A stretch of 41,223 nucleotides of DNA from Patescibacteria group bacterium (GTDB taxonomy: Bacteria; Patescibacteriota; Patescibacteriia; Patescibacteriales; GWC2-42-12): NCBI GenBank assembly GCA_028703305.1, contig JAQVNC010000009.1, positions 1 through 41,223 of the forward strand, read 5' to 3'. Position 1 is the stretch's first letter, and each line of letters begins with the position of its first letter. This document shows positions 23,588-31,906 of this stretch, piece after piece. A program made the translations under genes and the position numbers. The notes below the pieces were generated by a model. The model worked only from the letters and a program-made list of their open reading frames with translations. It was not told the DNA's origin and searched no databases.

Positions 23588-24088
23588 ATGGCGGACATTA
23601 AACCGGAGACAGCGGCAGGGGAATCATTACCGCTAAGCGAAAACCCTTTGACCGGAAGTGAAAAATTAAAGCAAAGCTTGGAACTTTTTTCTAAAGCCGA
23701 AGAGGAAAAAGCGAATAATTTTGAGCAAGCCAGGAAGAGCGTTATAAATGAAATATATCTGATGGAAAATACCGCGGCCGCTCCAGCTCCCGCCGGGAGT
23801 ATTATCGCGCCGATGGTGAAAAGGCAAAAACAGGTGGAAAATGTCTTGTCTGAAGGGTTGGCCGATATATATTTAAGCTTAACGCCGGCTAAACGCCAAG
23901 AATTTAAAATTAAGGGCGAGCAAACCGCCAATAAAATAAACCAATTATTAGCCAAAGCTAAAATAAATATCGGTGAGATTATTGAGTTAATAAAAAAATG
24001 GCTGTCTTTAATTCCCGGAGTTAATAAATACTTTTTAGAGCAAGAAGCGAAGATAAAAGCCGATGAATTGATTAAATTAAGAAAGTAA
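23588..24088 (+). CDS. Hypothetical protein upstream of the secretion ATPase
   Basis: 166 residues, mostly helical and charged, with no signal peptide or transmembrane segment. No family recognised. An acidic N-terminus (MADIKPETAAGESLPLSENP) is followed by a coiled-coil-prone helix (about 20-55), a Pro/Ala stretch (AAAPAPAGSII), and C-terminal helices including IIELIKKWLSLIPGVNKYFLEQEAKIKADELIKL. The stop lies one base before the ATPase start at 24090, so translation is probably coupled and the product may be an accessory of that ATPase. Function otherwise unknown. Confidence 0.6.
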   Translation: MADIKPETAAGESLPLSENPLTGSEKLKQSLELFSKAEEEKANNFEQARKSVINEIYLMENTAAAPAPAGSIIAPMVKRQKQVENVLSEGLADIYLSLTPAKRQEFKIKGEQTANKINQLLAKAKINIGEIIELIKKWLSLIPGVNKYFLEQEAKIKADELIKLRK

Positions 24089-24089
24089 T

Positions 24090-26630
24090 ATGGACTACGG
24101 TTTAGCCGATCAAAACACCCAAGCTATTCATGACGTAAGCTTAAGCGTCAATATTGACGGCTGGCTGATTTATTTAATCGCGGCCGCTGTCTTGATTATT
24201 TCGCTTTTCATTATAAAAAAAATTATTTTATTTTTATCTTTAAATTCAAAATACCACGACCATATAATTTATTTGCTTAGAGTGCCCAAAGAAAAGCCCA
24301 ACGAGAAGCAGCAGCCGGCCGCGCAAAATTATCTGCAGCAATTGCGCGAAGAAATTTCCCGCGGCGAAACTATTTTTAAAGCCATCGGCGGGCTAAAGGC
24401 GCAAGCCTGGCATAAAAGTTTTTCTTGGCTCTTGGGCCGGAACGACCATTTTTCTTTTGAAATCGTGGCTGACCATAAATTTATTTCCTTTTATGTGGTC
24501 GCGCCCCGGGGCATGGGCCGCTATATTGAACAGCAAATCCAGGCCTATTATCCGGAAGCGGTTTTAGAAGAAGCTCATGATTATAATATTTTTAGCGCTC
24601 GCGGCCAAACTATCGCCGGCTTTATTAAAGCCAAGCGCAGTTTTATTTTCCCTTTGAAAACTTACAATAAAATGGAGGCTGATCCTTTAAACTCTTTGGT
24701 TAATGCCATGTCTAAATTAAAAGAAGATGAAAGTTTGGCCATCCAATATGTCGTCAGAAGCTCTCGCCCCGGCTGGCATAATAAAGTTAATCGGGTGGTG
24801 TCGTCGGTCAGCCAGGGCAGAAAGTTGTCCGATGCTTTAAAAATAAATTTATTTTCTAAAATTTTAATGTTTTTCGGAGATTTGGTGAACGCGGCTAAGC
24901 CGAAAACCGAATTGGGCAAGCCGGAAAAAGAAAATCGCTTAACGGCTATGGAGCAGGAAGTTTTAAAATTAATTGAAGAAAAAAATTCCAAGGCCGGGCT
25001 GGATGTTAATATCAGGCTGGTGGCCAGCGCTCGGGATTTGCCTCGGGCTAAAGTTTTTCTAAATAACCTGATTAGCGTTTTTAGCCAATATAATTATTAC
25101 CAATACGGCAATGTTTTAAGCAATAAAACGCCGTTTTACAATAGTTACATCCAGAAATTTTTAATTAAAGATTTTATCTACCGCCGCTTTAAGCCAAGTT
25201 TTGGCTTTATTCTAAATACTGAAGAAATGGCCAGTCTTTACCATCCGCCGCTCTCCGGCGCGGAAACGCCCAATATCCAATGGCTAATGGCCAAATATTC
25301 TTCAGCGCCGTCCAATATTCCGGATGAAGGAATAATTTTAGGAAAAAATATTTATCGGGCCGTAACCACGGAGATAAAAATGAAGCGCGAAGATAGGCGC
25401 CGGCATACTTATGTTATCGGCAAATCCGGCGTGGGCAAATCGGTTTTACTCGCTTCCATGGCCATCCAGGATATTACTAATGGTGAAGGCGTATGCGTAA
25501 TTGATCCGCACGGGGATTTAATCAATGACATCTTAAACCGGGTTCCGCCCGAACGCGCCGAGGATGTTATTTTATTCGCTCCGGCCGATATTGAGCGTCC
25601 GCTGGCTTTAAACTTATTGGAATTTGACCCGCGTTATCCGGAGCAAAAAACTTTTGTTATCAATGAAATGATAAAGATTTTTGATAAATTATATGACTTA
25701 AAAGCCACTGGCGGCCCGATTTTTGAGCAATATATGAGAAACGCCATGCTCTTAGTCATGTCTGATCCGGAAAGCGGCTCAACTTTAATGGAAATACCGA
25801 AAGTCTTGGCCGATCCGGAATTCAGAAAAATGAAATTGGAAAAATGTAAAGATCCGACCGTGGTTGATTTTTGGCGCAAGGAAGCGGAAAAGGCCGGCGG
25901 CGAAGCGGCTTTAGCGAACGTCGTGCCTTATATAACTTCAAAACTGACCTCGTTTATTTCCAACGACACCATGCGCCCGATAATCGCCCAGCAGAAAAGT
26001 TCCTTTAATTTGCGCGACGTTATGGATACGAAGAAAATTTTGTTGGTTGATTTGTCTAAAGGCTTAATCGGCGAGATGAACGCTCATTTATTAGGCATGA
26101 TTTTGGTGGGAAAAATTTTAATGTCGGCTTTATCACGTACCGATATGCCGCAAGAAAAAAGATTGGATTTTTATTTATACATTGATGAATTTCAAAATTT
26201 TACCACTGATTCGGTTAATTCCATTTTGAGCGAAGCCAGAAAATATAATTTAAACCTGATCATCGCGCACCAATATTTAGGCCAGTTAGTCAAAGGCCAG
26301 GATACTTCCATTAAAAACGCGGTTTTCGGCAATGTCGGCACTTGGCTATTATTCAAGATCGGCTCGGAAGACGCGGAAACCATGGCTAAAGAATTCGCGC
26401 CCGTGTTTAACCAATATGATTTGATTAACATTGAAAAATACACCTCTTATGTTAAATTGTTGATAGACAATACGGCATCGCGGCCGTTTTCCATGTCAAC
26501 GGTTTGGCCCTTGCCCGGAGTTAAAAGGGAAGGTTCAGCGGCTAAAATTAAGTCGCTGTCTCGCCTTAAATACGGGCAGGATAGAAACATAATTGAAGCG
26601 GAAATCATGAATCGGGCGAAAAAAATATAG
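24090..26630 (+). CDS. VirD4/TraG-like type IV secretion or DNA-translocation ATPase
   Basis: 846 residues. A single transmembrane helix near 25-48 (LIYLIAAAVLIISLFII) is followed by a long domain (about 70-400) that in CPR homologues precedes the motor. The RecA-like ATPase has Walker A GKSGVGKSVLLASMA (about 448-462), CVIDPHGDLINDIL, and Walker B LDFYLYIDEFQNFTTD (about 690-705). A TraM-recognition-type end (SILSEARKYNLNLIIAHQYLGQL, then SMSTVWPLPG) follows. Family relatives couple substrates to type IV secretion channels or pump DNA. No other virB-like gene is nearby, so it may work with type IV pili or as a stand-alone motor. It is translationally coupled to the preceding small gene and followed by a palindromic repeat. 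Confidence 0.85.
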   Translation: MDYGLADQNTQAIHDVSLSVNIDGWLIYLIAAAVLIISLFIIKKIILFLSLNSKYHDHIIYLLRVPKEKPNEKQQPAAQNYLQQLREEISRGETIFKAIGGLKAQAWHKSFSWLLGRNDHFSFEIVADHKFISFYVVAPRGMGRYIEQQIQAYYPEAVLEEAHDYNIFSARGQTIAGFIKAKRSFIFPLKTYNKMEADPLNSLVNAMSKLKEDESLAIQYVVRSSRPGWHNKVNRVVSSVSQGRKLSDALKINLFSKILMFFGDLVNAAKPKTELGKPEKENRLTAMEQEVLKLIEEKNSKAGLDVNIRLVASARDLPRAKVFLNNLISVFSQYNYYQYGNVLSNKTPFYNSYIQKFLIKDFIYRRFKPSFGFILNTEEMASLYHPPLSGAETPNIQWLMAKYSSAPSNIPDEGIILGKNIYRAVTTEIKMKREDRRRHTYVIGKSGVGKSVLLASMAIQDITNGEGVCVIDPHGDLINDILNRVPPERAEDVILFAPADIERPLALNLLEFDPRYPEQKTFVINEMIKIFDKLYDLKATGGPIFEQYMRNAMLLVMSDPESGSTLMEIPKVLADPEFRKMKLEKCKDPTVVDFWRKEAEKAGGEAALANVVPYITSKLTSFISNDTMRPIIAQQKSSFNLRDVMDTKKILLVDLSKGLIGEMNAHLLGMILVGKILMSALSRTDMPQEKRLDFYLYIDEFQNFTTDSVNSILSEARKYNLNLIIAHQYLGQLVKGQDTSIKNAVFGNVGTWLLFKIGSEDAETMAKEFAPVFNQYDLINIEKYTSYVKLLIDNTASRPFSMSTVWPLPGVKREGSAAKIKSLSRLKYGQDRNIIEAEIMNRAKKI

Positions 26631-26682
26631 CGGCTTTACAAAATCGGTTGTTTTGGTTAAAATTAGGGAATAAAAATTCTTT

Positions 26683-26790
26683 TGTCATTGCGAGGAGCGT
26701 CAGCGACGAAGCAATCTCAGGTATGGTAAGTTTAGCGAAATTTATAGTACGTGAGATTGCTTCGCCATGATTACATGGCTCGCAATGACA
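26683..26790. repeat. Palindromic repeat, family A, full-length copy
   Basis: About 108 bases from TGTCATTGCGAGGAGC to GGCTCGCAATGACA, with GAAGCAATCTCAG and CGTGAGATTGCTTCG facing each other. It lies in the gap after the secretion ATPase. Confidence 0.85.
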
Positions 26791-26816
26791 GTTAATAAAA
26801 CATAAAACAAAAACAT

Positions 26817-27491
26817 ATGCCAAACACAAACAAAAATCTAAGCGATGATTTGGCGCTGGAAAATGATAATGAAACTGATGAAGCCAGGGAATATTTAAAC
26901 GTTGATCCGCTTAAGCAGCCGGCTAAAGAAGAAAATATTACTATCGCCAAATCAAAAATGATTTTAGCTAAAAAGCTGTTAGCTAATGTTAAAGAAAATA
27001 ATGAGCGTTTAATCCAGCTTTTATCGGATTTTTTAAGCCCGGAAGACGAAGCGGCTATCAGCATCGCCCAATTAAACGATGATAATTTTGATTCAGGCGA
27101 GGAAAATTTAGGCGAAGCGCGCATAATTGAAGGCGTGTTTGACGGAGAAAATATGATTGGCCCGGATGGCAAGCAATACAGCGTGCCGGCTAATTACGCC
27201 AGCAAGTCAAAATTGGTTGAAGGCGATATTTTAAAACTTACCATAACCGCGAATGGCACTTTTATTTATAAGCAAATCGGTCCGATTGAACGGGCTCGCG
27301 TGGTTGGCGCTTTAGAACGCTCCGCGGCCGGCGAATATTTCGCTTTGGCCGACGGGAAAAGATGGCGCCTCTTAACCGCCAGCGTAACTTATTACAAAGG
27401 CGAATCAGGCGACGAAGTCGTTATCCTGGTGCCGAAAAACGGCGAGTCAAAATGGGCGGCGGTGGAGAATGTGGTGAGGAAAAAAGAGTAA
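26817..27491 (+). CDS. Hypothetical protein, possibly two-domain
   Basis: 224 residues, no named family recognised. The N-terminal part (about 1-90) is acidic and helical (MILAKKLLANVKENNERLIQLL). The C-terminal half (about 105-220) is beta-rich and has an apparent pattern: ARIIEGVFDGENMIGPDGKQYSVPANYASKSKLVEGDIL, then ARVVGALERSAAGEYFALADGKRWRLLTASVTYYKGESGDEV. This suggests two small barrel-like units with the GDIL/GDEV motif found in cold-shock- or KOW-like folds. I have seen similar proteins in CPR genomes without known function. It lies between two family A repeats. Confidence 0.6.
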   Translation: MPNTNKNLSDDLALENDNETDEAREYLNVDPLKQPAKEENITIAKSKMILAKKLLANVKENNERLIQLLSDFLSPEDEAAISIAQLNDDNFDSGEENLGEARIIEGVFDGENMIGPDGKQYSVPANYASKSKLVEGDILKLTITANGTFIYKQIGPIERARVVGALERSAAGEYFALADGKRWRLLTASVTYYKGESGDEVVILVPKNGESKWAAVENVVRKKE

Positions 27492-27498
27492 TTCATAT

Positions 27499-27600
27499 TG
27501 TCATTGCGAGCGACTGTAAGGAGCGAAGCAATCTAACGGACAATTATTTTAACTAATAGTTCGTGAGATTGCTTCGTCGCTGGCGCTCCTCGCAATGACA
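27499..27600. repeat. Palindromic repeat, family A, full-length copy
   Basis: About 102 bases from TGTCATTGCGAGC to CTCGCAATGACA, with GAAGCAATCTAAC and CGTGAGATTGCTTCG facing each other. The ATG within its terminal CAATGACA gives a false upstream start for dnaX at 27595. Confidence 0.85.
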
Positions 27601-27642
27601 AATTTTTTTTTAATTTTAAATCAAGCATTAAAAATTTTATCA

Positions 27643-29259
27643 ATGGTGACATTATATCGTAAATACCGGCCGCAGAATTTTACCGAAGTGGTCGGTCAAA
27701 ATCACATAAAAGTAACCTTGGAGCAGGAAATTAAGACTGGCAAAATCGCCCATGCTTATCTTTTTTGCGGACCCAGAGCCGTCGGCAAAACCACTTTGGC
27801 CAGAGTTTTCGCTAAATCAATAAATTGCGAAAAGCGCAAGAATGATTCGGCCGATCCTTGCAATGCTTGTTTAAGCTGCCAAGAAATAACCGAGGGTCGG
27901 GCCTTGGATATTATTGAAATTGACGCGGCTTCAAACACGGGCGTGGATAATGTGCGCGATAACATAATCGCCAGCGCCAGAGTGGCGCCGTCCAAATCAA
28001 AATATAAAGTTTTTATTATTGATGAAGTTCACATGCTGTCCACCCAGGCTTTTAACGCGCTTTTAAAAGTCATTGAAGAGCCGCCGGCTAATGTAATTTT
28101 TATTTTATGCACGACTGAAGCCCATAAAGTTCCGGCCACGATAATTTCCCGCTGCCAGCGCTTTGATTTTAAAAGAATCGGCGTTAATGACGCGGTTAAA
28201 AAATTAACTTACATAGTCCAGGCGGAAAAAATAAAGATTAATAAAGATATTTTAGAAGCCATCGCCCGGCATGCAGACGGGCATATGCGCGACGCGGAAA
28301 GCTTATTGGGGCAAATTATCGCCATCGGTGGGGCGGAAATAACCCGGGCAGAAGCCGATCTGGTCATTCCGCGCTCTGATTTAAATGAAGTCATAAATCT
28401 GCTTGAATTTCTAATAAAAAAAGACGCGGCCGGCGGCATCAGGCTGGTTAACAAATTGATAGACGATGGCGTTGATTTAAAAATATTCGTTAAAGATACG
28501 ATTGAAATTTTAAGGAAGTTAATGCTGGCGAAAATCAGCCCGGGGCTCACCAATAAGTTATCTTTGGAGCTTGGCGAAACCTTTGAGTTGAAAATAAATA
28601 AAATCGGCCAGGATTTAACCGTTGAATTATCGCTTAAGCTCTTGGAAAAATTCATTAAAGTTTTAAATGAAATAAAAACCGATTTTATCCAGCAACTGGC
28701 TTTAGAAATGGCCATCGCCGAAATTTGCACGGCTACGGCCGCGGTTAAAAGTTCGCTTGGCGCAGCCCCCGGTTTTACCGGCGGTTCAAGATTTAATCAG
28801 CCGAAAGTTGTGCCGCCTGCCGCCGTTAAAGCGGAAATGCCAAAACCAACCGCCATGGGCGAACCGATAAGCCTTACCGATAGCCAAGTTCAGGAAAAAT
28901 GGAATGAGGTTTTAGCCAAAGTTAAGCAGTATAACCATTCTTTATCTTTTATTTTGCGCGTCTGCCAGCCCCGGAATTTAAGCGGCAACCAGCTTTGTTT
29001 GGCTTTTAAATATAAATTTCACAAAGACAGAGTTTCGGAAATCGCTATAAAAAATATTATAGAAAAAGTTTTGCATCAGGTTTATGGCGCGCCGGTTACG
29101 ATTGAAGCGGTCATAGATGAAAATTTGGAAGTGGCGCCGAGTAAATTGGTGTCGGACGAGCCGGTGGTGGTAAAGAAAGAAGCCGAACCCGAGCAGGGCG
29201 AGCAGGGGAATATGATTGATAATTTATTAAAGACGTTCGGAGGAAAAGTAGTTAGTTAA
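27643..29259 (+). CDS. dnaX: DNA polymerase III subunit gamma/tau
   Basis: Clamp-loader ATPase of the replisome. I chose the ATG at 27643 because MVTLYRKYRPQNFTEVVGQ is the canonical N-terminus; the frame upstream comes from a palindromic repeat. Visible: Walker A FCGPRAVGKTTLARVFAKS (about 46-64), the four-Cys zinc module (INCEKRKN ... PCNACLSC), Walker B VFIIDEVHMLS, sensor 1 ILCTTEAHKVPATIISRCQRF with the SRC Arg-finger motif, and helical domains II-III. A Pro/Ala linker near residues 370-410 precedes a C-terminal domain (QEKWNEVLAKVKQYNHSLSFIL). Length 538. A seven-A run in frame near 28405 is probably not a programmed frameshift (see rejected items). A 99-base element follows. Confidence 0.96.
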   Translation: MVTLYRKYRPQNFTEVVGQNHIKVTLEQEIKTGKIAHAYLFCGPRAVGKTTLARVFAKSINCEKRKNDSADPCNACLSCQEITEGRALDIIEIDAASNTGVDNVRDNIIASARVAPSKSKYKVFIIDEVHMLSTQAFNALLKVIEEPPANVIFILCTTEAHKVPATIISRCQRFDFKRIGVNDAVKKLTYIVQAEKIKINKDILEAIARHADGHMRDAESLLGQIIAIGGAEITRAEADLVIPRSDLNEVINLLEFLIKKDAAGGIRLVNKLIDDGVDLKIFVKDTIEILRKLMLAKISPGLTNKLSLELGETFELKINKIGQDLTVELSLKLLEKFIKVLNEIKTDFIQQLALEMAIAEICTATAAVKSSLGAAPGFTGGSRFNQPKVVPPAAVKAEMPKPTAMGEPISLTDSQVQEKWNEVLAKVKQYNHSLSFILRVCQPRNLSGNQLCLAFKYKFHKDRVSEIAIKNIIEKVLHQVYGAPVTIEAVIDENLEVAPSKLVSDEPVVVKKEAEPEQGEQGNMIDNLLKTFGGKVVS

Positions 29260-29285
29260 AATTTAAGTAAAATCACTACATTAAT

Positions 29286-29384
29286 GATTGGGCTGGATAT
29301 AATAAATTTTCTACTGCGGAACTCGGCCGCTTAAGACGGCCTCAAACAGTCCTCGCACGAAAATTTATCATATCCAGCCCAATC
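29286..29384 (+). repeat. 99-base structured element, copy 2
   Basis: Starts 26 bases after the dnaX stop. The outer stem (29286-29310 with 29360-29384) has one mismatch. Relative to copy 1 the stem changes TAAATTT/AAATTTA to TGGATAT/ATATCCA, with pairing kept. The apical GGCCG/CGGCC hairpin again differs from the other copies, while the core words CTACTGCGGAACTC and CAGTCCTCGCACG are retained. It sits just upstream of tRNA-Gln. Confidence 0.9.
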
Positions 29385-29406
29385 AAAATTAAAACCAAAT
29401 AGATTT

Positions 29407-29476
29407 TGCGGGATCGTCTAACGGTAGGACGCATCCCTCTGGAGGATGTTATCCTGGTTCGAATCCAGGTCCCGCA
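29407..29476 (+). tRNA. tRNA-Gln (anticodon CTG)
   Basis: Cloverleaf read by hand: acceptor TGCGGGA with TCCCGCA, D-stem GTCT/GGAC, anticodon stem CATCC/GGATG with loop CTCTGGA (anticodon CTG, reads CAG), T-stem CCTGG/CCAGG with loop TTCGAAT. Discriminator G73, usual for Gln. The 3' CCA is not encoded, so it must be added by a nucleotidyltransferase. A terminator follows immediately. Confidence 0.95.
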
Positions 29477-29482
29477 GCAAGG

Positions 29483-29522
29483 AAAAACAACCATAATATC
29501 CTAATTTTATGGTTGTTTTTTT
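29483..29522 (+). terminator. Terminator of the tRNA-Gln transcript
   Basis: AAAAACAACCATAA (29483-29496) pairs with TTATGGTTGTTTTT (29507-29520), with further Ts. A strong hairpin. Confidence 0.9.
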
Positions 29523-29589
29523 GATTTAATCTTGCCGTTTTTAGCCAGAAGAGATAAAATTATCGTATAAAATATTATAATATAAAATT

Positions 29590-29919
29590 ATGCCTATTAT
29601 TTTAACTGATGAAAATTTTGAAAAAGAAATTCAGGGGACGGATAAGCCGGCCTTGGTTGATTTTTACGCCGCTTGGTGCGAACCTTGCTCGATGCTGGCG
29701 CCGATTTTGGAAAAATTGGAAAAAGAATTTGAGGATAAAATTGTTTTTCTAAAAGCCAATATTGATGAAGCCAAAGTAAATGCCCAAAAATTTCAAGTTG
29801 ATCGTATTCCGATGGTGGTTTTATTTAAAAATGGCAAGCCCATCAGCGCTTTCACCGGTTTTCAGCCGGAACCGGTTATTAAAGAATGGCTGGAAAAAAT
29901 AATTAAAGATAATTTATAA
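29590..29919 (+). CDS. trxA: Thioredoxin
   Basis: Small (109 residues) thiol-disulfide oxidoreductase. The active site is AAWCEPCSMLAP with C30 and C33; the usual WCGPC has Glu in place of Gly. The buried D25-type Asp is present in LVDFYAAW, and the cis-Pro is P74 in RIPMVVLFKNG. No signal peptide, so it is cytoplasmic. The gene for a ferredoxin-thioredoxin-reductase catalytic chain homologue begins 5 bases later, which suggests that this thioredoxin is reduced through an iron-sulfur route rather than, or in addition to, NADPH-thioredoxin reductase. A TATAAT-like -10 lies just upstream, near 29575. Confidence 0.94.
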   Translation: MPIILTDENFEKEIQGTDKPALVDFYAAWCEPCSMLAPILEKLEKEFEDKIVFLKANIDEAKVNAQKFQVDRIPMVVLFKNGKPISAFTGFQPEPVIKEWLEKIIKDNL

Positions 29920-29923
29920 CCTT

Positions 29924-30178
29924 ATGGAAGAAATAATCAGAGCTTGCGCGGAATACGCGCTAAAAAACGGCTTTAAATTAAACCCGGATAAAAAAAGCGT
30001 TGAAAGAGTAATAAAAGGGTTATTGGAAAACGAAAAGAAAAATGGCAAAAAATATTGCCCGTGCAGAAGATTGAGCGGGAATCACGAAGAGGACGCGAAA
30101 AAAGTTTGCCCCTGCGCCTATGTTTTAGAACAGATAGCGCGAGACGGCAGATGCTTCTGCGGGCTATATATAAAGTAA
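29924..30178 (+). CDS. Ferredoxin-thioredoxin reductase catalytic (beta) chain homologue
   Basis: An 84-residue iron-sulfur disulfide reductase. The six family cysteines are present as three C-x-C pairs: C45-P-C47, C62-P-C64 and C77-F-C79. In characterised FTR four of these hold a [4Fe-4S] cluster and two (the second Cys of the first and third pairs) form the active disulfide that reduces thioredoxin. Spacing differs from the plant-type enzyme (14 and 12 residues between pairs instead of about 16 and 8), and the catalytic His of the CHC pair is Phe here. A further Cys (C8) is near the N-terminus. No variable-chain gene is nearby, as in single-chain archaeal and anaerobic bacterial FTR-like proteins. 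It forms an operon with the upstream thioredoxin, its presumed substrate. Confidence 0.88.
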   Translation: MEEIIRACAEYALKNGFKLNPDKKSVERVIKGLLENEKKNGKKYCPCRRLSGNHEEDAKKVCPCAYVLEQIARDGRCFCGLYIK

Positions 30179-30217
30179 TTTAAAAATATAATATAAAATT
30201 ATGGCTATACATATACG

Positions 30218-30244
30218 AAAAACCAGAATTCATTCTGGTTTTTT
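30218..30244 (+). terminator. Terminator of the thioredoxin operon
   Basis: AAAAACCAGAAT (30218-30229) pairs with ATTCTGGTTTTT (30232-30243). The T-run overlaps the -35 of the next promoter. Confidence 0.88.
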
Positions 30245-30271
30245 GATGAAAATAAGAGAGCGGAGTATAAT
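30243..30271 (+). promoter_or_regulatory. Promoter of the MATE transporter gene
   Basis: TTGATG (30243-30248), a 17-base spacer and TATAAT (30266-30271). The ATG at 30280 lies only 8 bases after the -10, so the mRNA would be leaderless or nearly so. Confidence 0.75.
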
Positions 30272-30279
30272 AAATTAAT

Positions 30280-31698
30280 ATGGATTCAAAAAATTCAAAA
30301 TTGCTTGAAGGGTCGGTTATTAAATCGCTGCTTGCGCTGGCGATTCCCATAATTCTTGCCAATATCCTACAGGCCACTTACCAGCTGACCGACGCTTTCT
30401 GGGTCGGCCGCCTTGGCGGCGCGGCCGTGGCTTCGGTTTCGGTAAGTTTCCCGATTACTTTTCTCCTGGTTTCGCTCGGAGCCGGTTTTGCCGTGGCCGG
30501 GTCAACTTTAATTGCCCAATACGTCGGCGCCAGAAATAAAAAAATGGTGAATCATGTGGCGGCGCAAACTTTGCTTATGGTCGGGATTCTTTCGGTGCTT
30601 TTAGGTTTTATCGGTTATTTATTGGCGCCCACCATCCTGCGCCTCATGGGCGTGGCGCCTGATGTTTTTGCGGATGCCCTTGGCTTTATGCGCGTCTCAA
30701 TGTGCGGTTTGATTTTTATTTTCGGCTTTTCCATGTTCCAATCAATCATGCGCGGCATCGGCCAGGTAAAAATGCCTATGTTTATCGTGCTGGGTACGGT
30801 AATTTTTAATTTTTTGCTTGACCCGATGTTTATTTTCGGCTGGGGCCAGATTACGGGATACGGCGTCAAAGGCGCCGCCATAGCGACGTTTATAACCCAA
30901 GCTCTGGCCGCGTTTATCGGCCTTAAGATTCTCTTGGGCGGCAAATTCTATATCCATTTGAAGCTTGCCGATTTCAAGCCTGATTTTAAATTTATCAAGC
31001 AGGCGTTCTTTTTGGGTTTTCCCGCCTCGGTTGAACAATCGGCCCGCGCCCTTGGCATGGCAGCCATGACTTTTTTAATAGCCAGCTTTGGCACGCTGGC
31101 GATAGCCGCCTTTGGCGTTGGCTCAAATATTATCCAATTCGTTTTTATTTTCGGCATGGGATTGTCAATGGCCGTTTCTGTCTTGGCGGGGCAAAACATC
31201 GGTGCCGGAAATATTAAGCGCGCCGCCGGAATCGCCCGCTTAGGCGCGATTGTTTCCTTTTTCACTTTGAGCGTAATCGGAATTATCGCTTTTATTTTCG
31301 CGCCATACTTTATCGCTTTTTTCGTGCCGGGTGATCAGCCGGTAATTCAGGCCGGCGCGGTTTTTGTCCGCTTCGTCGCCCTGACTTTTGGCTTCGTGGG
31401 CGTGCAAATGGCTTTAACCGGAGTCTTTCGCGCTTCCGGCAATATGACGGCGACCATGATTCTGGCCTTGGTCTCGCAATGGGTGCTGCTGCTGCCGCTG
31501 GCATATCTCCTTTCAAAGCACACTCGGCTGGGCGTTAACGGCATGTGGTGGGCGTTCCCAATCGCCAACGTGATTATCGTCATTATCACCATGGCTTGGT
31601 ACGCCAAGGGAGATTGGAAGAAAAAAAGGCTGACCGAGGACGAAAAGTTCGCCGAACAAGTTTGCGAGGAAATTATTATTGAGGAAGGCGTGCGGTAG
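30280..31698 (+). CDS. MATE-family multidrug/sodium antiporter
   Basis: A 472-residue membrane protein with about twelve hydrophobic segments in two homologous halves. The N-terminal region LLALAIPIILANILQATYQLTDAFWVGRLGGAAVASVS is the classic MATE/NorM start, and the second half repeats it (KQAFFLGFPASVEQSARALGMAAMTFLIASFGTLAIAAFGVG). It uses cation gradients to export cationic drugs or metabolites. A hydrophilic, charged C-terminal tail (KKKRLTEDEKFAEQVCEEII) follows. Odd: codon use differs from its neighbours, with many CTG/CTC/CTT leucines and few TTA and more G/C at third positions, a sign of recent transfer. Substrate unknown. Confidence 0.94.
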   Translation: MDSKNSKLLEGSVIKSLLALAIPIILANILQATYQLTDAFWVGRLGGAAVASVSVSFPITFLLVSLGAGFAVAGSTLIAQYVGARNKKMVNHVAAQTLLMVGILSVLLGFIGYLLAPTILRLMGVAPDVFADALGFMRVSMCGLIFIFGFSMFQSIMRGIGQVKMPMFIVLGTVIFNFLLDPMFIFGWGQITGYGVKGAAIATFITQALAAFIGLKILLGGKFYIHLKLADFKPDFKFIKQAFFLGFPASVEQSARALGMAAMTFLIASFGTLAIAAFGVGSNIIQFVFIFGMGLSMAVSVLAGQNIGAGNIKRAAGIARLGAIVSFFTLSVIGIIAFIFAPYFIAFFVPGDQPVIQAGAVFVRFVALTFGFVGVQMALTGVFRASGNMTATMILALVSQWVLLLPLAYLLSKHTRLGVNGMWWAFPIANVIIVIITMAWYAKGDWKKKRLTEDEKFAEQVCEEIIIEEGVR

Positions 31699-31814
31699 CT
31701 TAACCTTGCCTATTATTCAATTAAATGTTAAGTTAAAGGCGCTTTTCATACTTTTAGAGAAGAAAAACAGCTTTAAAAAATTTATCAAATTTTTAATAAA
31801 TGAATTAAAATCAT

Positions 31815-31898
31815 ATGATGATATCCGGAGTTATAATTTTTTTAATTATTTTAGCGGCATTTTTAATCATGGGCGTTAGGGAAGACAAAAATAAATAA
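31815..31898 (+). CDS. Possible 27-residue membrane peptide
   Basis: Reads MMISGVIIFLIILAAFLIMG followed by VREDKNK, a single hydrophobic helix with a charged tail. It lies in the gap between the MATE gene and alkD, with its stop 8 bases before the alkD start. No clear ribosome binding site. It could be a small membrane protein or chance. Confidence 0.35.
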   Translation: MMISGVIIFLIILAAFLIMGVREDKNK

Positions 31899-31906
31899 AA
31901 TAATTT

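Noticed and set aside
27595-27642. Longer N-terminus of dnaX starting at 27595
   Set aside because: The upstream ATG belongs to the repeat end CAATGACA. The canonical DnaX start MVTLYRKYRP is at 27643.
28400-28440. Programmed -1 frameshift in dnaX at an in-frame run of seven As
   Set aside because: A slippery A_AAA_AAA heptamer fits the frame, but slippage would end the protein near residue 265, before clamp-loader domain III, so no useful gamma form would result. AT-rich composition explains the run.
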